Position numbers and translations under genes: made by a program. Shown in pieces: positions 24,804-33,215 of a stretch of 64,000 bases of DNA. Position 1 is the stretch's first letter. The number at the start of each line of letters is the position of its first letter. The DNA lies in the NCBI RefSeq assembly GCF_017573465.1, contig NZ_JAGEPF010000044.1, positions 1-64,000 on the forward strand, written 5' to 3'. The notes under the pieces were generated by a model that had not been told where the DNA came from, did no database searches, and saw only the letters and a program-made list of their open reading frames with translations. This DNA is from Actinomadura violacea. GTDB lineage: Bacteria > Actinomycetota > Actinomycetes > Streptosporangiales > Streptosporangiaceae.

Positions 24804-26114
24804 TCAGGTCAGCGCGGCGAGGCGGTCGAAGACCGGGTCGAGGCGCTGCACGAACCGCTCCGGGCGGCACACCTCGTCCAGCCGCGCCTCGTCCAGCGCC
24901 AGCCCCGCTTCGGCGGCGTGCTTGCGGAGGGTCTCGCGGAACGGGACGCCCGTCTCCCACGTCTCCATCGCGGCCTTCTGGACCAGCGGGTACGCCTCGT
25001 CGTCGCGGGACATCCCCGCCTCGACCAGCTCCAGCAGCACCGTCGAGGTGTAGATCAGGCCGCCCGTCGACTCCAGGTTCGCCGTCATCCGCGCCTCGTC
25101 CACGACGAGCCCGGACATCAGCCGGTTCGTCAGGTTCAGCATGTAGTCGAGCGCGATCGACGCGTCCGGCAGCGCGATCCGCTCCGTCGACGAGTGCGAG
25201 ATGTCGCGCTCGTGCCACAGCGGGATCCCCTCCAGCACCGGGACGATCTGCGCCCGCACGATCCGCGCCATCCCCGCCAGCCGCTCGGAGATGATCGGGT
25301 TCTTCTTGTGCGGCATCGCCGACGAGCCCTTCTGGCCCTTGCCGAACGGCTCCCACAGCTCGCGGACCTCGGTGCGCTGCCCGTGCCGCACCTCCAGCGC
25401 GACCGCCTCGCAGACCGTCGCCATGATCGCCAGCGCCGACACCCACTCGGAGATCCCGTCGCGCATCACGACCTGCGTCGACACGTCCGCGCTCTGCAGC
25501 CCGAGCCTGCGCGCCACGTGCAGCTCGACCGCCGGGTCGATGTTGGAGTACGTCCCGACCGCGCCGGAGATCGCCATCACGCCGACCGCCTCGCGGGCGC
25601 GGCGCAGCCGGTCCCGGGACCGGGCCATCGCGAACGCGAAGTCGGCGACCCGGTGCCCCCACACGTCCGGCTCGCCGTGGATGCCGTGCGTCCGGCCCAC
25701 CCGCAGCGTCGCCCGGTGCGCCAGCGCGTGGTCGCGCAGCGTCGCGACCAGCGCGTCCGCCTTCGCCAGCAGGATGTCGGTCGCCTCGACGAGCTGCAGC
25801 GCGAGCGCCGTGTCCAGCAGGTCGGACGAGGTCATGCCGAAGTGGACGTACCGGGCCGCCTCGCGCGGCTCGGTGTTGTCCGCCCAGGCCGAGAGGAACG
25901 CGATCACGTCGTGCTGCGTGACCGCCTCGATCTCGTGCACCGCCTCCGGCGTCGGCGGCGGCGCCTTGCGCACCGGCTCCACCACCTCCGGCGGGATCGT
26001 GCCGGCCTCGGCGTGGGCCTCGACCACCAGGGTCTCGACCTGACACCACAGCTCGTATTTGTGCGCGTCGCTCCAGACGCGCCCCATCTCCGGAAGTGTG
26101 TACCGCTCGATCAC
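24804..26114 (-). CDS. purB: Adenylosuccinate lyase
   Basis: A 436-residue member of the fumarase/aspartase superfamily, catalysing two steps of purine synthesis: fumarate release from SAICAR and from adenylosuccinate. The catalytic signature GSSAMPHKKNP is present, as are the HFGMTSSDLLDTA and GRTHGIHGEP blocks. The start is GTG at 26114. Only 18 bases upstream of it begins the palindromic repeat block, so its promoter either lies inside the repeats or the gene depends on read-through from purD. The MOSC gene follows within 15 bases. Confidence 0.93.
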   Translation of the reverse strand: MIERYTLPEMGRVWSDAHKYELWCQVETLVVEAHAEAGTIPPEVVEPVRKAPPPTPEAVHEIEAVTQHDVIAFLSAWADNTEPREAARYVHFGMTSSDLLDTALALQLVEATDILLAKADALVATLRDHALAHRATLRVGRTHGIHGEPDVWGHRVADFAFAMARSRDRLRRAREAVGVMAISGAVGTYSNIDPAVELHVARRLGLQSADVSTQVVMRDGISEWVSALAIMATVCEAVALEVRHGQRTEVRELWEPFGKGQKGSSAMPHKKNPIISERLAGMARIVRAQIVPVLEGIPLWHERDISHSSTERIALPDASIALDYMLNLTNRLMSGLVVDEARMTANLESTGGLIYTSTVLLELVEAGMSRDDEAYPLVQKAAMETWETGVPFRETLRKHAAEAGLALDEARLDEVCRPERFVQRLDPVFDRLAALT

Positions 26115-26132
26115 GCTTGCATTCTCCCATTA

Positions 26133-26449
26133 CCCAGGGGGTGCGACCCCCCTGGAACCCCCCGTTACGACGGACGAGGCGTTTCCCGCTCCGCTAGAGC
26201 TCCGCGCGAAACGCCCACTTAGCCCAGGGGGCGACCCCCTGGAACCCCCCGTTACGACGGACGAGACGTTTCCCGCTCCGCTGGCGCTCCGCGCGAAACG
26301 CCCACTTAGCCCAGAGGGACGACCCCCCTGGAACCCCCCGTTGCGACGGACGAGGCGTTTCCCGCTCCGCTAGAGCTCCGCGCGAAACGCCTCGTCCGTC
26401 GTCGGGCAGGCCCGCTCCGCTCGCTGCACTCGCTCCGCGTGCCTGCCCG
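26133..26449. repeat. Tandem composite palindromic repeat between purD and purB
   Basis: Two tandem units of 90 and 87 bases (26133-26222, 26223-26309) and a variant third unit from 26310. Each unit has a short hairpin of the form CCAGGGGG…CCCCCTGG, a constant linker, and a GTTTC…GAAAC hairpin with loop CCGCTCCGCT…. The third unit is extended to an 18-base perfect stem (CGACGGACGAGGCGTTTC at 26344-26361 with its complement at 26384-26401) and followed by a CGGGCAGGC…GCCTGCCCG hairpin (26403-26449). The same three-hairpin composite recurs in reverse orientation at 36743-36879. This looks like a dispersed REP/BIME-like element. Confidence 0.85.
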
Positions 26450-26467
26450 TGGCCGGGGTGCAGGTGG

Positions 26468-27715
26468 TCAGGCTTGGGCGGCGGTGCGGGCGATGTCGGT
26501 GCGGTGGTGCGAACCCGGAAGGGCGATCTCGGCGGCGGCCGCGTAGGCGGTCGCGCGGGCCGCGGCGAGGTCCGGGCCGGTGCCGACGACGTTCAGGACG
26601 CGCCCGCCGCCCGCGACGAGCCGGCCCTCCGCGCCGAGCTTCGTCCCGGCGTGCAGCACGTACGCGCCGTCGACCGCGGCGGCCTCGTCCAGGCCGGTGA
26701 TCTCCGCGCCCTTCACCGGCGCCGCCGGGTACCCCTCGGCCGCCACGACGACCGTCACCGCGGAGCCGGGCAGCCACTCCAGCTCCACCGCCGGGTCGAG
26801 GCCGCCGATCGCGCAGGACTGGAGCAGCACCCCGAGCGGCGTCGCCAGCCGGTCCAGCACGACCTGCGTCTCCGGGTCGCCGAACCGCGCGTTGAACTCG
26901 ATCACCCGCACGCCCTTCGACGTGATCGCGAGCCCCGCGTACAGCACCCCCACGTACGGCGTCTCACGGCGCCGCAGCTCGTCCACGACGGGCTGGACGA
27001 CGCTGGACATCACCTCGTCGACCAGGTCGGCCGGAGCCCACGGCAGCGGCGTGTAGGCGCCCATCCCGCCGGTGTTGGGGCCCTCGTCGTCGTCGTAGGC
27101 GCGCTTGAAGTCCTGGGCGGGCAGCAGCGGGACGGCGGCCTGGCCGTCGCACAGCGCGAACAGCGACACCTCGGGGCCGTCGAGGTACTCCTCGATCACC
27201 ACGCGGCCGCAGGCGGCGGCGTGCACGGCGGCGACGTCCCGGTCGCGGGTCACGACGACGCCCTTGCCGGCGGCGAGCCCGTCGTCCTTCACCACGTACG
27301 GCGCCCCGAACGCGTCGAGCGCCTCCTCCACCTGCATCGTCGTCTCGCAGACGCGGGAGTCGGCGGTCGGCACCCCGGCCGCCGCCATGATCTCCTTGGC
27401 GAACGCCTTGGACGCCTCGATCCGCGCGGCCTCCTTGTCCGGGCCGAAGCACGGGATGCCGGCCTTGCGGACGGCGTCGCCGACGCCCGCGACCAGCACC
27501 GCCTCGGGGCCGACGACGACCAGCTCGATGCCGAGCCGCCCGGCCAGCTCCACCACCGCCGTCGGGTCGCACGGGTCGAGCTGGTGGTTGTCCGCGATCT
27601 CCGCCGTGCCCGGGTTGCCCGGGGCGCAGTGGAGGGCGGTCACGGCAGGGTCGCGGTGCAGGGCGCGGGCGAGCGCATGCTCGCGGCCCCCCGATCCAAG
27701 GACGAGTACTCGCAC
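26468..27715 (-). CDS. purD: Phosphoribosylamine-glycine ligase (GAR synthetase)
   Basis: A 415-residue ATP-grasp enzyme that joins glycine to phosphoribosylamine in the second step of purine synthesis. N-terminal VLVLGSGGREHALA, the ATP-grasp stretch YVVKDDGLAAGKGVVV and the metal-binding FNARFGDPETQ are all present. The start is GTG at 27715, 8 bases after a TAAGCT hexamer (27724-27729 on the minus strand), so the mRNA is probably leaderless. purB lies downstream in the same direction beyond about 350 bases of palindromic repeats. Confidence 0.93.
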   Translation of the reverse strand: MRVLVLGSGGREHALARALHRDPAVTALHCAPGNPGTAEIADNHQLDPCDPTAVVELAGRLGIELVVVGPEAVLVAGVGDAVRKAGIPCFGPDKEAARIEASKAFAKEIMAAAGVPTADSRVCETTMQVEEALDAFGAPYVVKDDGLAAGKGVVVTRDRDVAAVHAAACGRVVIEEYLDGPEVSLFALCDGQAAVPLLPAQDFKRAYDDDEGPNTGGMGAYTPLPWAPADLVDEVMSSVVQPVVDELRRRETPYVGVLYAGLAITSKGVRVIEFNARFGDPETQVVLDRLATPLGVLLQSCAIGGLDPAVELEWLPGSAVTVVVAAEGYPAAPVKGAEITGLDEAAAVDGAYVLHAGTKLGAEGRLVAGGGRVLNVVGTGPDLAAARATAYAAAAEIALPGSHHRTDIARTAAQA

Positions 27716-28150
27716 GTCGAGCGAGCTTACTGGTCCCGGCGCCGCGGTGTGGGAGCCGGTAAGGCGGGCATAAGGCCCGGGCGGTAAGGCGTTATGGGCA
27801 GTGCCGGCCGGGCGTCGCGGACGCCGCCGGGCCCCGGTGAGGCGGCCGTCACACTGGTCCCACGTGAACCTCGCCGAAGGGCCCGGCGTCTTAAATGTCG
27901 GCTGGTAAGCTGCGACGGGCTTGACGCCCCGTGGCCGAGGTGCGCGAAAGGAGGTGGTCGGGATGAGTCCTGGCGATACTTGCAGTTCGCCGGAGAACCC
28001 TCACAGTCCGGGCAGGGCTGTCCATCCGTCCGCCTCCATCTGGCGTCCGGCCATCGCTCCCGCGCGCTCCCCTCGCTGATCCGAGCTCCACCGATCGGTT
28101 CCGGGTAGAGCGCGCCCCTGCGTGCGTGGCCGGCGGGTTAGGAGCACCTC
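27716..28150 (+). other. corA leader region
   Basis: This region holds the purD promoter at its left end and a long plus-strand leader before corA. A TAAGCT hexamer at 27906-27911 is a possible -10 for corA, which would give an untranslated leader of about 230 bases containing the short open frame at 27963-28079. ACGGGC…GCCCCGT (from 27915) could form a small hairpin. I do not recognise an M-box or other known magnesium riboswitch. Confidence 0.4.
27963..28079 (+). CDS. Possible proline-rich leader peptide upstream of corA
   Basis: A 38-codon frame opens with ATG 8 bases after AAAGGAGG, a better ribosome site than most genes here have. It ends 71 bases before corA. The predicted peptide contains about nine prolines, including SPENPHSPG. 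Proline-rich leader peptides control magnesium transporter genes in Salmonella (mgtL, and corL for corA), so a comparable attenuation role is plausible. It could equally be a chance frame: codon bias cannot be judged at this length. Confidence 0.35.
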   Translation: MSPGDTCSSPENPHSPGRAVHPSASIWRPAIAPARSPR

Positions 28151-29251
28151 ATGGCCATGACACGAGTCCGTCCGGCGCGCGCCACCAAGTCGCTGTTCAA
28201 GGCCCGCGGGCGAACGCACGGTGCACAGGTACAGGGGCGCGCCCGCGACTCCGCCGTCATCGACTGGGCCGCCTACATCGACGGCCACCGCGCGTCCACC
28301 GCCACCGTCGAGGACGCCGTCCGCCTGATCCGCGACGGCCGCCTCACCCCCGACGGCGACAGCGCCGGCTTCGTCTGGGTCGGGCTGCACGAGCCGTCGG
28401 CCACCGAGCTGTCGGAGCTGGCCGAGGTGTTCGGCCTGCACCCGCTCGCCGTGGAGGACGCGATCCACGCGCACCAGCGGCCCAAGCTGGAGCGCTACGA
28501 CGACGTCCACTTCGTCGTGATGAAGACGGTCGGCTACGTCTCCACCGGCCCGGACCAGGCCGAGGTCGTCGAGACCGGCGAGATCATGATCTTCTGCGGC
28601 CCGGACTTCGTGGTGACGGTCCGGCACGGCACGCACGGCGAGCTCGGCCCCGTCCGCCGGCAGCTGGAGAAGGACCCGGCGCGCCTCGCGATGGGGCCCG
28701 CCGCCGTCCTGCACGCCGTCGCCGACCGCGTCGTGGACGGCTACGTCTGCGTCGCCGACGCCGTCCAGGAGGACATCGACGAGGTCGAGGAGGCCGTGTT
28801 CTCGCCGGAGCGCACCGACGAGGCCCGCCGCATCTACCGGCTCAAGCGCGAGGTCATCCAGCTCAAGCGGGCCGTCGGCCCGCTCGCCGGCCCGCTGCGC
28901 AACCTGTCCGGCCGGCGCTTCGTGCCCGCCGAGATCAAGGAGTACCTCCGCGACGTCGAGGACCACCTCACGCGCGTCCGCGAGCAGGTCGAGGCCTACG
29001 ACGAGCTGCTGAACCCGATCCTGCAGGCGCACATGACGCAGGTGACGGTCACCGACAACAAGGACATGCGCAAGATCTCCGCCTGGGGCGCGATCTTCAT
29101 GGTGCCCACCGCGATCACCGGCGTCTACGGGATGAACTTCGACTTCATGCCCGAGACCCACTGGCACTTCGGCTACCCGATGATCGTCGGCGCCATCGCC
29201 TTCATCTGCCTCACCCTGTACCGAGGCTTCCGCCGCAACGGCTGGCTGTGA
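28151..29251 (+). CDS. corA: CorA-type magnesium/cobalt transporter
   Basis: The 366-residue protein has a long cytoplasmic N-terminal domain rich in acidic residues, and two C-terminal membrane helices. The hallmark YGMNFDFMPE (GMN motif) lies at the end of the first helix, forming the ion filter of a pentameric Mg2+/Co2+ channel. AGGAG precedes the ATG; a second ATG follows two codons later. The leader is unusually long and carries a short open frame. A hairpin follows the stop. Confidence 0.92.
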   Translation: MAMTRVRPARATKSLFKARGRTHGAQVQGRARDSAVIDWAAYIDGHRASTATVEDAVRLIRDGRLTPDGDSAGFVWVGLHEPSATELSELAEVFGLHPLAVEDAIHAHQRPKLERYDDVHFVVMKTVGYVSTGPDQAEVVETGEIMIFCGPDFVVTVRHGTHGELGPVRRQLEKDPARLAMGPAAVLHAVADRVVDGYVCVADAVQEDIDEVEEAVFSPERTDEARRIYRLKREVIQLKRAVGPLAGPLRNLSGRRFVPAEIKEYLRDVEDHLTRVREQVEAYDELLNPILQAHMTQVTVTDNKDMRKISAWGAIFMVPTAITGVYGMNFDFMPETHWHFGYPMIVGAIAFICLTLYRGFRRNGWL

Positions 29252-29268
29252 CTATTGCAATCCCGGCC

Positions 29269-29298
29269 CAAGGGCCTCGCCTAGCGGCTCGGCCCTTG
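29269..29298 (+). terminator. Hairpin after corA
   Basis: CAAGGGCC (29269-29276) pairs with GGCCCTTG (29291-29298), 17 bases past the corA stop codon. Confidence 0.6.
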
Positions 29299-29337
29299 AC
29301 CGTGCTCGGGCGAGCGCGGCATCGCTTCGCGATCTTC

Positions 29338-29371
29338 CCGGCGGGGCTCGCCTCCGGCTTCGCCCCGCCGG
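29338..29371. terminator. Second hairpin between corA and the Rpn-like gene
   Basis: CCGGCGGGG (29338-29346) pairs with CCCCGCCGG (29363-29371). It lies between two convergent genes and could end the Rpn-like transcript. Confidence 0.5.
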
Positions 29372-29431
29372 TCAGGTAACGCGCTCGCGCGGCGGCCGGG
29401 GTCTCCGCACGGGGCCCGGGTGGTCGGTGCG

Positions 29432-30288
29432 TCAGTCGAACAGGTCCTCGACCTTGTCGATCACTGCGGCTCGCCGGATCCACTTCTCGAGCATGCCGGT
29501 GTCGGTGCAGCCGGCGATGACCTCGCGGGTGGAGTCGGGGACCTGCAGGCCGCGCGCGTCCAGCATGACCAGCAGGGCCTCGGCTTCCCCCTCGGCGCGC
29601 CCCTCGCTCTTCCCGCGGCCGAAGTGCTCGCGGGCGAAGGGGCTGCTGACCAGCCAGGTGGACGAGGCCATGAGTTCCTCCAGAGTGCGACGTGCGGCTC
29701 GCGAAGCCATGTCGTATGCGTATTCATAGTACTGCGGTGCGTATTCGTTCGGCATGAGTTGCAAGCCGCGGACGAACGCTTCGGCCACCTTCCGCTCCTG
29801 GTGGACCAGCACCGACAGCACGGCCACTTCGGGGTGGGGCGCCACCTCGGCGGCGTCGCTGATCGCCGGGACGTCGTCCGGGCCCAGCACCACCACCTGG
29901 GCCACGTAGCCCGGCAGGTCGGTGGGGATCGGCTTGGCGAAGAACGCCGCGGTCGTCACGTCGGGGCAGATGCAGAGCAGTGTCACCGGACAGTCCAGCA
30001 TCAGCCACAGCGATGCCGCGTACCTCGGGAGTTGCCGGCGTTTGGCCTCGCTCGACTCCTGCTGGACTTCCACGATGAGGCCGTGGAACGGCTGCTGTGG
30101 CGGTCCGGCCGAGATGACGTGTCCGGAGTGAAGTCCTTGGACGGCCGGTCGTTGAAGGCGTTGCTCTCTACGCGGACCAGTGGTGTGTGCGGTATGGCGA
30201 CGCCCTTGAGGTCGCGGAGCATCTCGAGTGCCGACTGGGGACGGTCGCGGATCATCTGGTTGATCGCGTCATGCAGGGGGGACGGCAT
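29432..30288 (-). pseudogene. Rpn-like PD-(D/E)XK nuclease with a one-base frameshift
   Basis: The N-terminal part (frame ending in KDFTPDT, read from ATG at 30288) and the C-terminal part (GLIVEVQQESSEAKRRQ onwards, ending at 29432) lie in different frames. Supplying one missing G near 30117-30123 joins them to FTPDTVISAGPPQQPFHGLIVEVQQ in a product of about 285 residues. Asp and Glu-x-Gln in that stretch match the PD-(D/E)XK variant of recombination-promoting Rpn proteins. The tail (GRAEGEAEALLVMLDARG, then LEKWIRRA) is also typical of them. Either a decayed gene or a sequencing slip. The family is associated with mobile DNA and nuclease activity. Confidence 0.65.
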
Positions 30289-30336
30289 GAGCGCTAAGTT
30301 ATCAGGTCATCGCGTTCTGTGACGGATTTTCCGGTC

Positions 30337-31212
30337 TCAAGCCCGTGTGGCGGTGGTCGGACGGGGGGCGGGGAAGCGGTCGGGGTAGTCGGTTACGAGG
30401 GCGTCTACGCCGTATTTGATGAGGCGGGTCATGTCCTCGGGGGCGTTGACGGTCCAGACGACGACCGGGAGGGCGAGGGTGTGGGCGTCCTCGACGAGGC
30501 CGGGAGTGGTGATGGCGTGCTCGGGGGACAGGGCGGTCGCGCCGACCGCGGCGGCGGCCGCCACCGGGTCGTCCGGCGGTAGGCCGGCAAGCCAGCGGGT
30601 GCCGGGGACGAGCGTCTTGCGTTCGATGAGCGCGGTGCGGCGGAGCGCGGGATGGTTGCGGTGGGCCTCCACCAGGACGCGCCAGTCGAACGCGAGGAGC
30701 CGGCTGCGGCCGGTCATCCCGGCCTTGGCCAGGACGTCGGCGACGGCGGCGGTGAAGAGGCCGATCTCCTCGTCCGTCCAGTCGGGGTCGGTCTTCAGCT
30801 CGACGGCGAGGCCTACGCTGGTCGGCGCGAGGAGCGCGCACGCCTCCGCCAGCGTGGGGATCGGCGTGCCGGGTAGCGGGCGCTGGGTGCGCGCGAACGC
30901 GTCGTCGCGCTGCCGGACGCCCGCGTCGACGGTCTTGAGCTGCGCGAGCGTCAGCTCCCTGACGGGCTTGCCGACGTAGGGGAACGCGGGGTCGTCCGGC
31001 CAGGCGGGCGCGGTGTCGGCGAGGTTCGCCGGCGACAGCACCTGGTCGTGGCCGAGGACGACGGCGCCGTCCGCGGACAGGCCGACGTCCAGCTCGATGA
31101 CGTCCACGCCCAGGTCGGCGGCGTGCGCGAAGCCCGGCAGCGTGTTCTCCGGGCGCAGCCCGCGCGCCCCCCGATGACCGTGCAGTTCGACGGTCCCCCC
31201 GATGGTGATCAC
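30337..31212 (-). CDS. glpQ: Glycerophosphodiester phosphodiesterase
   Basis: A 291-residue TIM-barrel GDPD. It has the catalytic HGHRGARGLRPENTLPGF and IELDVGLSADGAVVLGHD blocks, with the two His and the Glu/Asp metal ligands. It hydrolyses glycerophosphodiesters to glycerol-3-phosphate plus alcohol. No signal peptide is seen, so it should be cytosolic. The start is GTG at 31212, 7 bases after TACCGT (31220-31225 on the minus strand), which suggests a leaderless message and rules out the much longer open frame through purA. purA ends 74 bases upstream. Confidence 0.88.
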   Translation of the reverse strand: MITIGGTVELHGHRGARGLRPENTLPGFAHAADLGVDVIELDVGLSADGAVVLGHDQVLSPANLADTAPAWPDDPAFPYVGKPVRELTLAQLKTVDAGVRQRDDAFARTQRPLPGTPIPTLAEACALLAPTSVGLAVELKTDPDWTDEEIGLFTAAVADVLAKAGMTGRSRLLAFDWRVLVEAHRNHPALRRTALIERKTLVPGTRWLAGLPPDDPVAAAAAVGATALSPEHAITTPGLVEDAHTLALPVVVWTVNAPEDMTRLIKYGVDALVTDYPDRFPAPRPTTATRA

Positions 31213-31286
31213 CGGGGGAACGGTACCGGCCGCCGCCGAACCCCGGGTGGAGGTCCGGTGAGGGCCGGGGGAACGGGGGGTCAGGC

Positions 31287-32570
31287 TCAGACCAGGGACC
31301 GCAGGGACAGGGTCTGGTCGCGGCCCGGGCCGACGCCGATCGCGGAGATCTGCGCGCCGGACATCTCCTCCAGCGCCCGGACGTAGGCCTGCGCGTTCTT
31401 CGGCAGGTCGTCGAAGGTCTTCGCGCCGGTGATGTCCTCCTGCCAGCCGTCCAGGTACTCCAGGATCGGCTTGGCGTGGTGGAAGTCGGTCTGGGTGGCG
31501 GGCAGCTCGTCGACGCGCTCGCCGTCCACGTCGTAGGCGACGCAGACCGGGACGCGCTCCAGGCCGGACAGGACGTCCAGCTTGGTGAGGAAGAAGTCGG
31601 TGATGCCGTTGACGCGGGTCGCGTAGCGGGCGATGACCGCGTCGAACCAGCCGCAGCGGCGGTCGCGGCCGGTGGTGACGCCGTACTCGCCGCCGGTCTT
31701 GCGCAGGAACTCGCCCCACTCGTCCAGCAGCTCGGTGGGGAACGGTCCAGAGCCGACGCGGGTGGTGTAGGCCTTGAGGATGCCGATCACGCGGGTGATC
31801 TTCGTGGGGCCGACGCCGGAGCCCGCGCACGCGCCGCCCGCGGTGGGGCTGGACGAGGTGACGAACGGGTAGGTGCCGTGGTCGATGTCCAGCAGCGTGC
31901 CCTGCGCGCCCTCCAGCAGGACGACCTTGTCGTCGTCGAGGGCCTTGTTCAGCACGAGCGTGGTGTCGGCGACGAACGGCCGGATGCGCTCCCCGTAGGC
32001 GAGGTACTCCTGGACGATCGGGCCCGTCTCGATGCGGCGCCGGTTGTAGACCTTGGTGAGGACCTGGTTCTTCTCGCGCAGCGACAGGTCGAGCTTCTGG
32101 GTGAGGATGTTCGGGTCGAACAGGTCCTGCACCCGGATGCCCATCCGGTTGATCTTGTCGGCGTAGGCCGGGCCGATGCCGCGGCCGGTGGTGCCGATCC
32201 GCGCCTTGCCGAGGTACCGCTCGGTGACCTTGTCGAGGGCCCGGTGGTGCGGCATGATCAGGTGCGCGTCGGCCGAGATCAGCAGCCGCTCGCAGCCGAT
32301 CCCGCGCTCCCGCAGCCCGTCGATCTCCTGCAGCAGGACGGCCGGGTCGATCACCACGCCGTTGCCGATCACGGGCACGACGTCGGGCGACAGCACCCCG
32401 GACGGCAGCAGGTGCAGCGCGTAGCTCTTGTCCCCGATGACGACCGTGTGGCCGGCGTTGTTGCCGCCCTGGTAGCGGACGACGTAGTCGACGTCGCCCC
32501 CGAGCAGGTCTGTTGCCTTGCCCTTGCCCTCATCTCCCCACTGGGCACCGACAAGAACGATGGCAGGCAT
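31287..32570 (-). CDS. purA: Adenylosuccinate synthetase
   Basis: A 427-residue enzyme that converts IMP, aspartate and GTP to adenylosuccinate. The N-terminal QWGDEGKGK loop and the second motif GNNAGHTVV are intact. IGTTGRGIGPAY and the C-terminal GVGPGRDQT block complete the family pattern. The ATG at 32570 follows GGAAGGA. Upstream lies a hairpin and then the DUF3151 gene, the same neighbour as in mycobacteria. With purB and purD, it completes three purine genes on the same strand within 8 kb, although they are separate transcription units. Confidence 0.94.
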   Translation of the reverse strand: MPAIVLVGAQWGDEGKGKATDLLGGDVDYVVRYQGGNNAGHTVVIGDKSYALHLLPSGVLSPDVVPVIGNGVVIDPAVLLQEIDGLRERGIGCERLLISADAHLIMPHHRALDKVTERYLGKARIGTTGRGIGPAYADKINRMGIRVQDLFDPNILTQKLDLSLREKNQVLTKVYNRRRIETGPIVQEYLAYGERIRPFVADTTLVLNKALDDDKVVLLEGAQGTLLDIDHGTYPFVTSSSPTAGGACAGSGVGPTKITRVIGILKAYTTRVGSGPFPTELLDEWGEFLRKTGGEYGVTTGRDRRCGWFDAVIARYATRVNGITDFFLTKLDVLSGLERVPVCVAYDVDGERVDELPATQTDFHHAKPILEYLDGWQEDITGAKTFDDLPKNAQAYVRALEEMSGAQISAIGVGPGRDQTLSLRSLV

Positions 32571-32593
32571 GCCACTTTTCCTTCCCACGACGA

Positions 32594-32625
32594 AGGCCCC
32601 GGTCGCCGCAAGCGCGAAGGGGCCT
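32594..32625 (-). terminator. Hairpin between the DUF3151 gene and purA
   Basis: AGGCCCC (32594-32600) pairs with GGGGCCT (32619-32625), 24 bases upstream of the purA start. It may end the DUF3151 transcript or sit in the purA leader as an attenuator. Confidence 0.45.
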
Positions 32626-32703
32626 CTTGCGATCAAAGCGTACCCGTACCCGGCCGGTAAAGAAACCGCACCTCACCGCCCGGGTACGGGTGCGACGCGT
32701 GGG

Positions 32704-33114
32704 TCAGCCGGCGAGCGCGTCCGCCGCGGTGGCGCTGCTGTCGCGCAGGAAGGCGCGGCAGCGCTCGGCCTCGTCCTCCTCGCCGATGGCCGCGGCGGCC
32801 CGGGCCAGGGCGTGCAGGGCGCGCAGGAAGCCGCGGTTGGCCTCGTGCTCCCAGGGGATCGGGCCGTGGCCCTTCCAGCCGGCGCGGCGCAGCATGTCGA
32901 GGCCGCGGTGGTAGCCGGTGCGGGCGAAGGCGTAGGAGTCGATCACGCTGCCCTTGGCGAAGGCGCGGTCGGCCAGTTCGGCCCAGGCGCCCGGGTAGTC
33001 GGGGTGGCGCGCGGCGACCTCGAACGGGTCGACGCCGCCGTCCAGCGCCTCGCGGGCCTCGGTGTTGTCCGGCAGTTCCGTGGGTGGCGGGCCGCCGAGC
33101 AGGTTCTGGGTCAT
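32704..33114 (-). CDS. DUF3151 family protein
   Basis: A 136-residue cytosolic protein with the conserved stretches of this actinobacterial family: NLLGGPPPTELPDN, HPDYPGAWAELADRA, AFARTGYHRGLDMLRRAGWKG and PWEHEANRGFLRALHAL. Function is unknown; the helical repeats look TPR-like. The ATG at 33114 is chosen because TACGAT (33122-33127, minus strand) ends 7 bases before it, and that hexamer overlaps the alternative ATG at 33123. Its place upstream of purA is conserved in mycobacteria (Rv0360c region). Confidence 0.85.
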   Translation of the reverse strand: MTQNLLGGPPPTELPDNTEAREALDGGVDPFEVAARHPDYPGAWAELADRAFAKGSVIDSYAFARTGYHRGLDMLRRAGWKGHGPIPWEHEANRGFLRALHALARAAAAIGEEDEAERCRAFLRDSSATAADALAG

Positions 33115-33215
33115 GCGGGTCATCGTAAGTCGACGCGCCGGGTCCGCATCAACCCGGGTCACGGCCGTGTCCCCGGCGGGCCCTCAAGCCGTCACCGCCG
33201 GCACCGGCGCGGTCT

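Noticed and set aside
26133..26449. CRISPR-like array
   Set aside because: Units are adjacent with no unique spacers, are palindromic throughout and recur once in the opposite orientation; no cas genes are present.
26133..26449. Coding frames over the repeat block
   Set aside because: Their peptides simply mirror the DNA repeat; no ribosome site or recognised domain.
27716..28150. M-box magnesium riboswitch upstream of corA
   Set aside because: I could not find the conserved core elements; the short open frame is the only clear feature.
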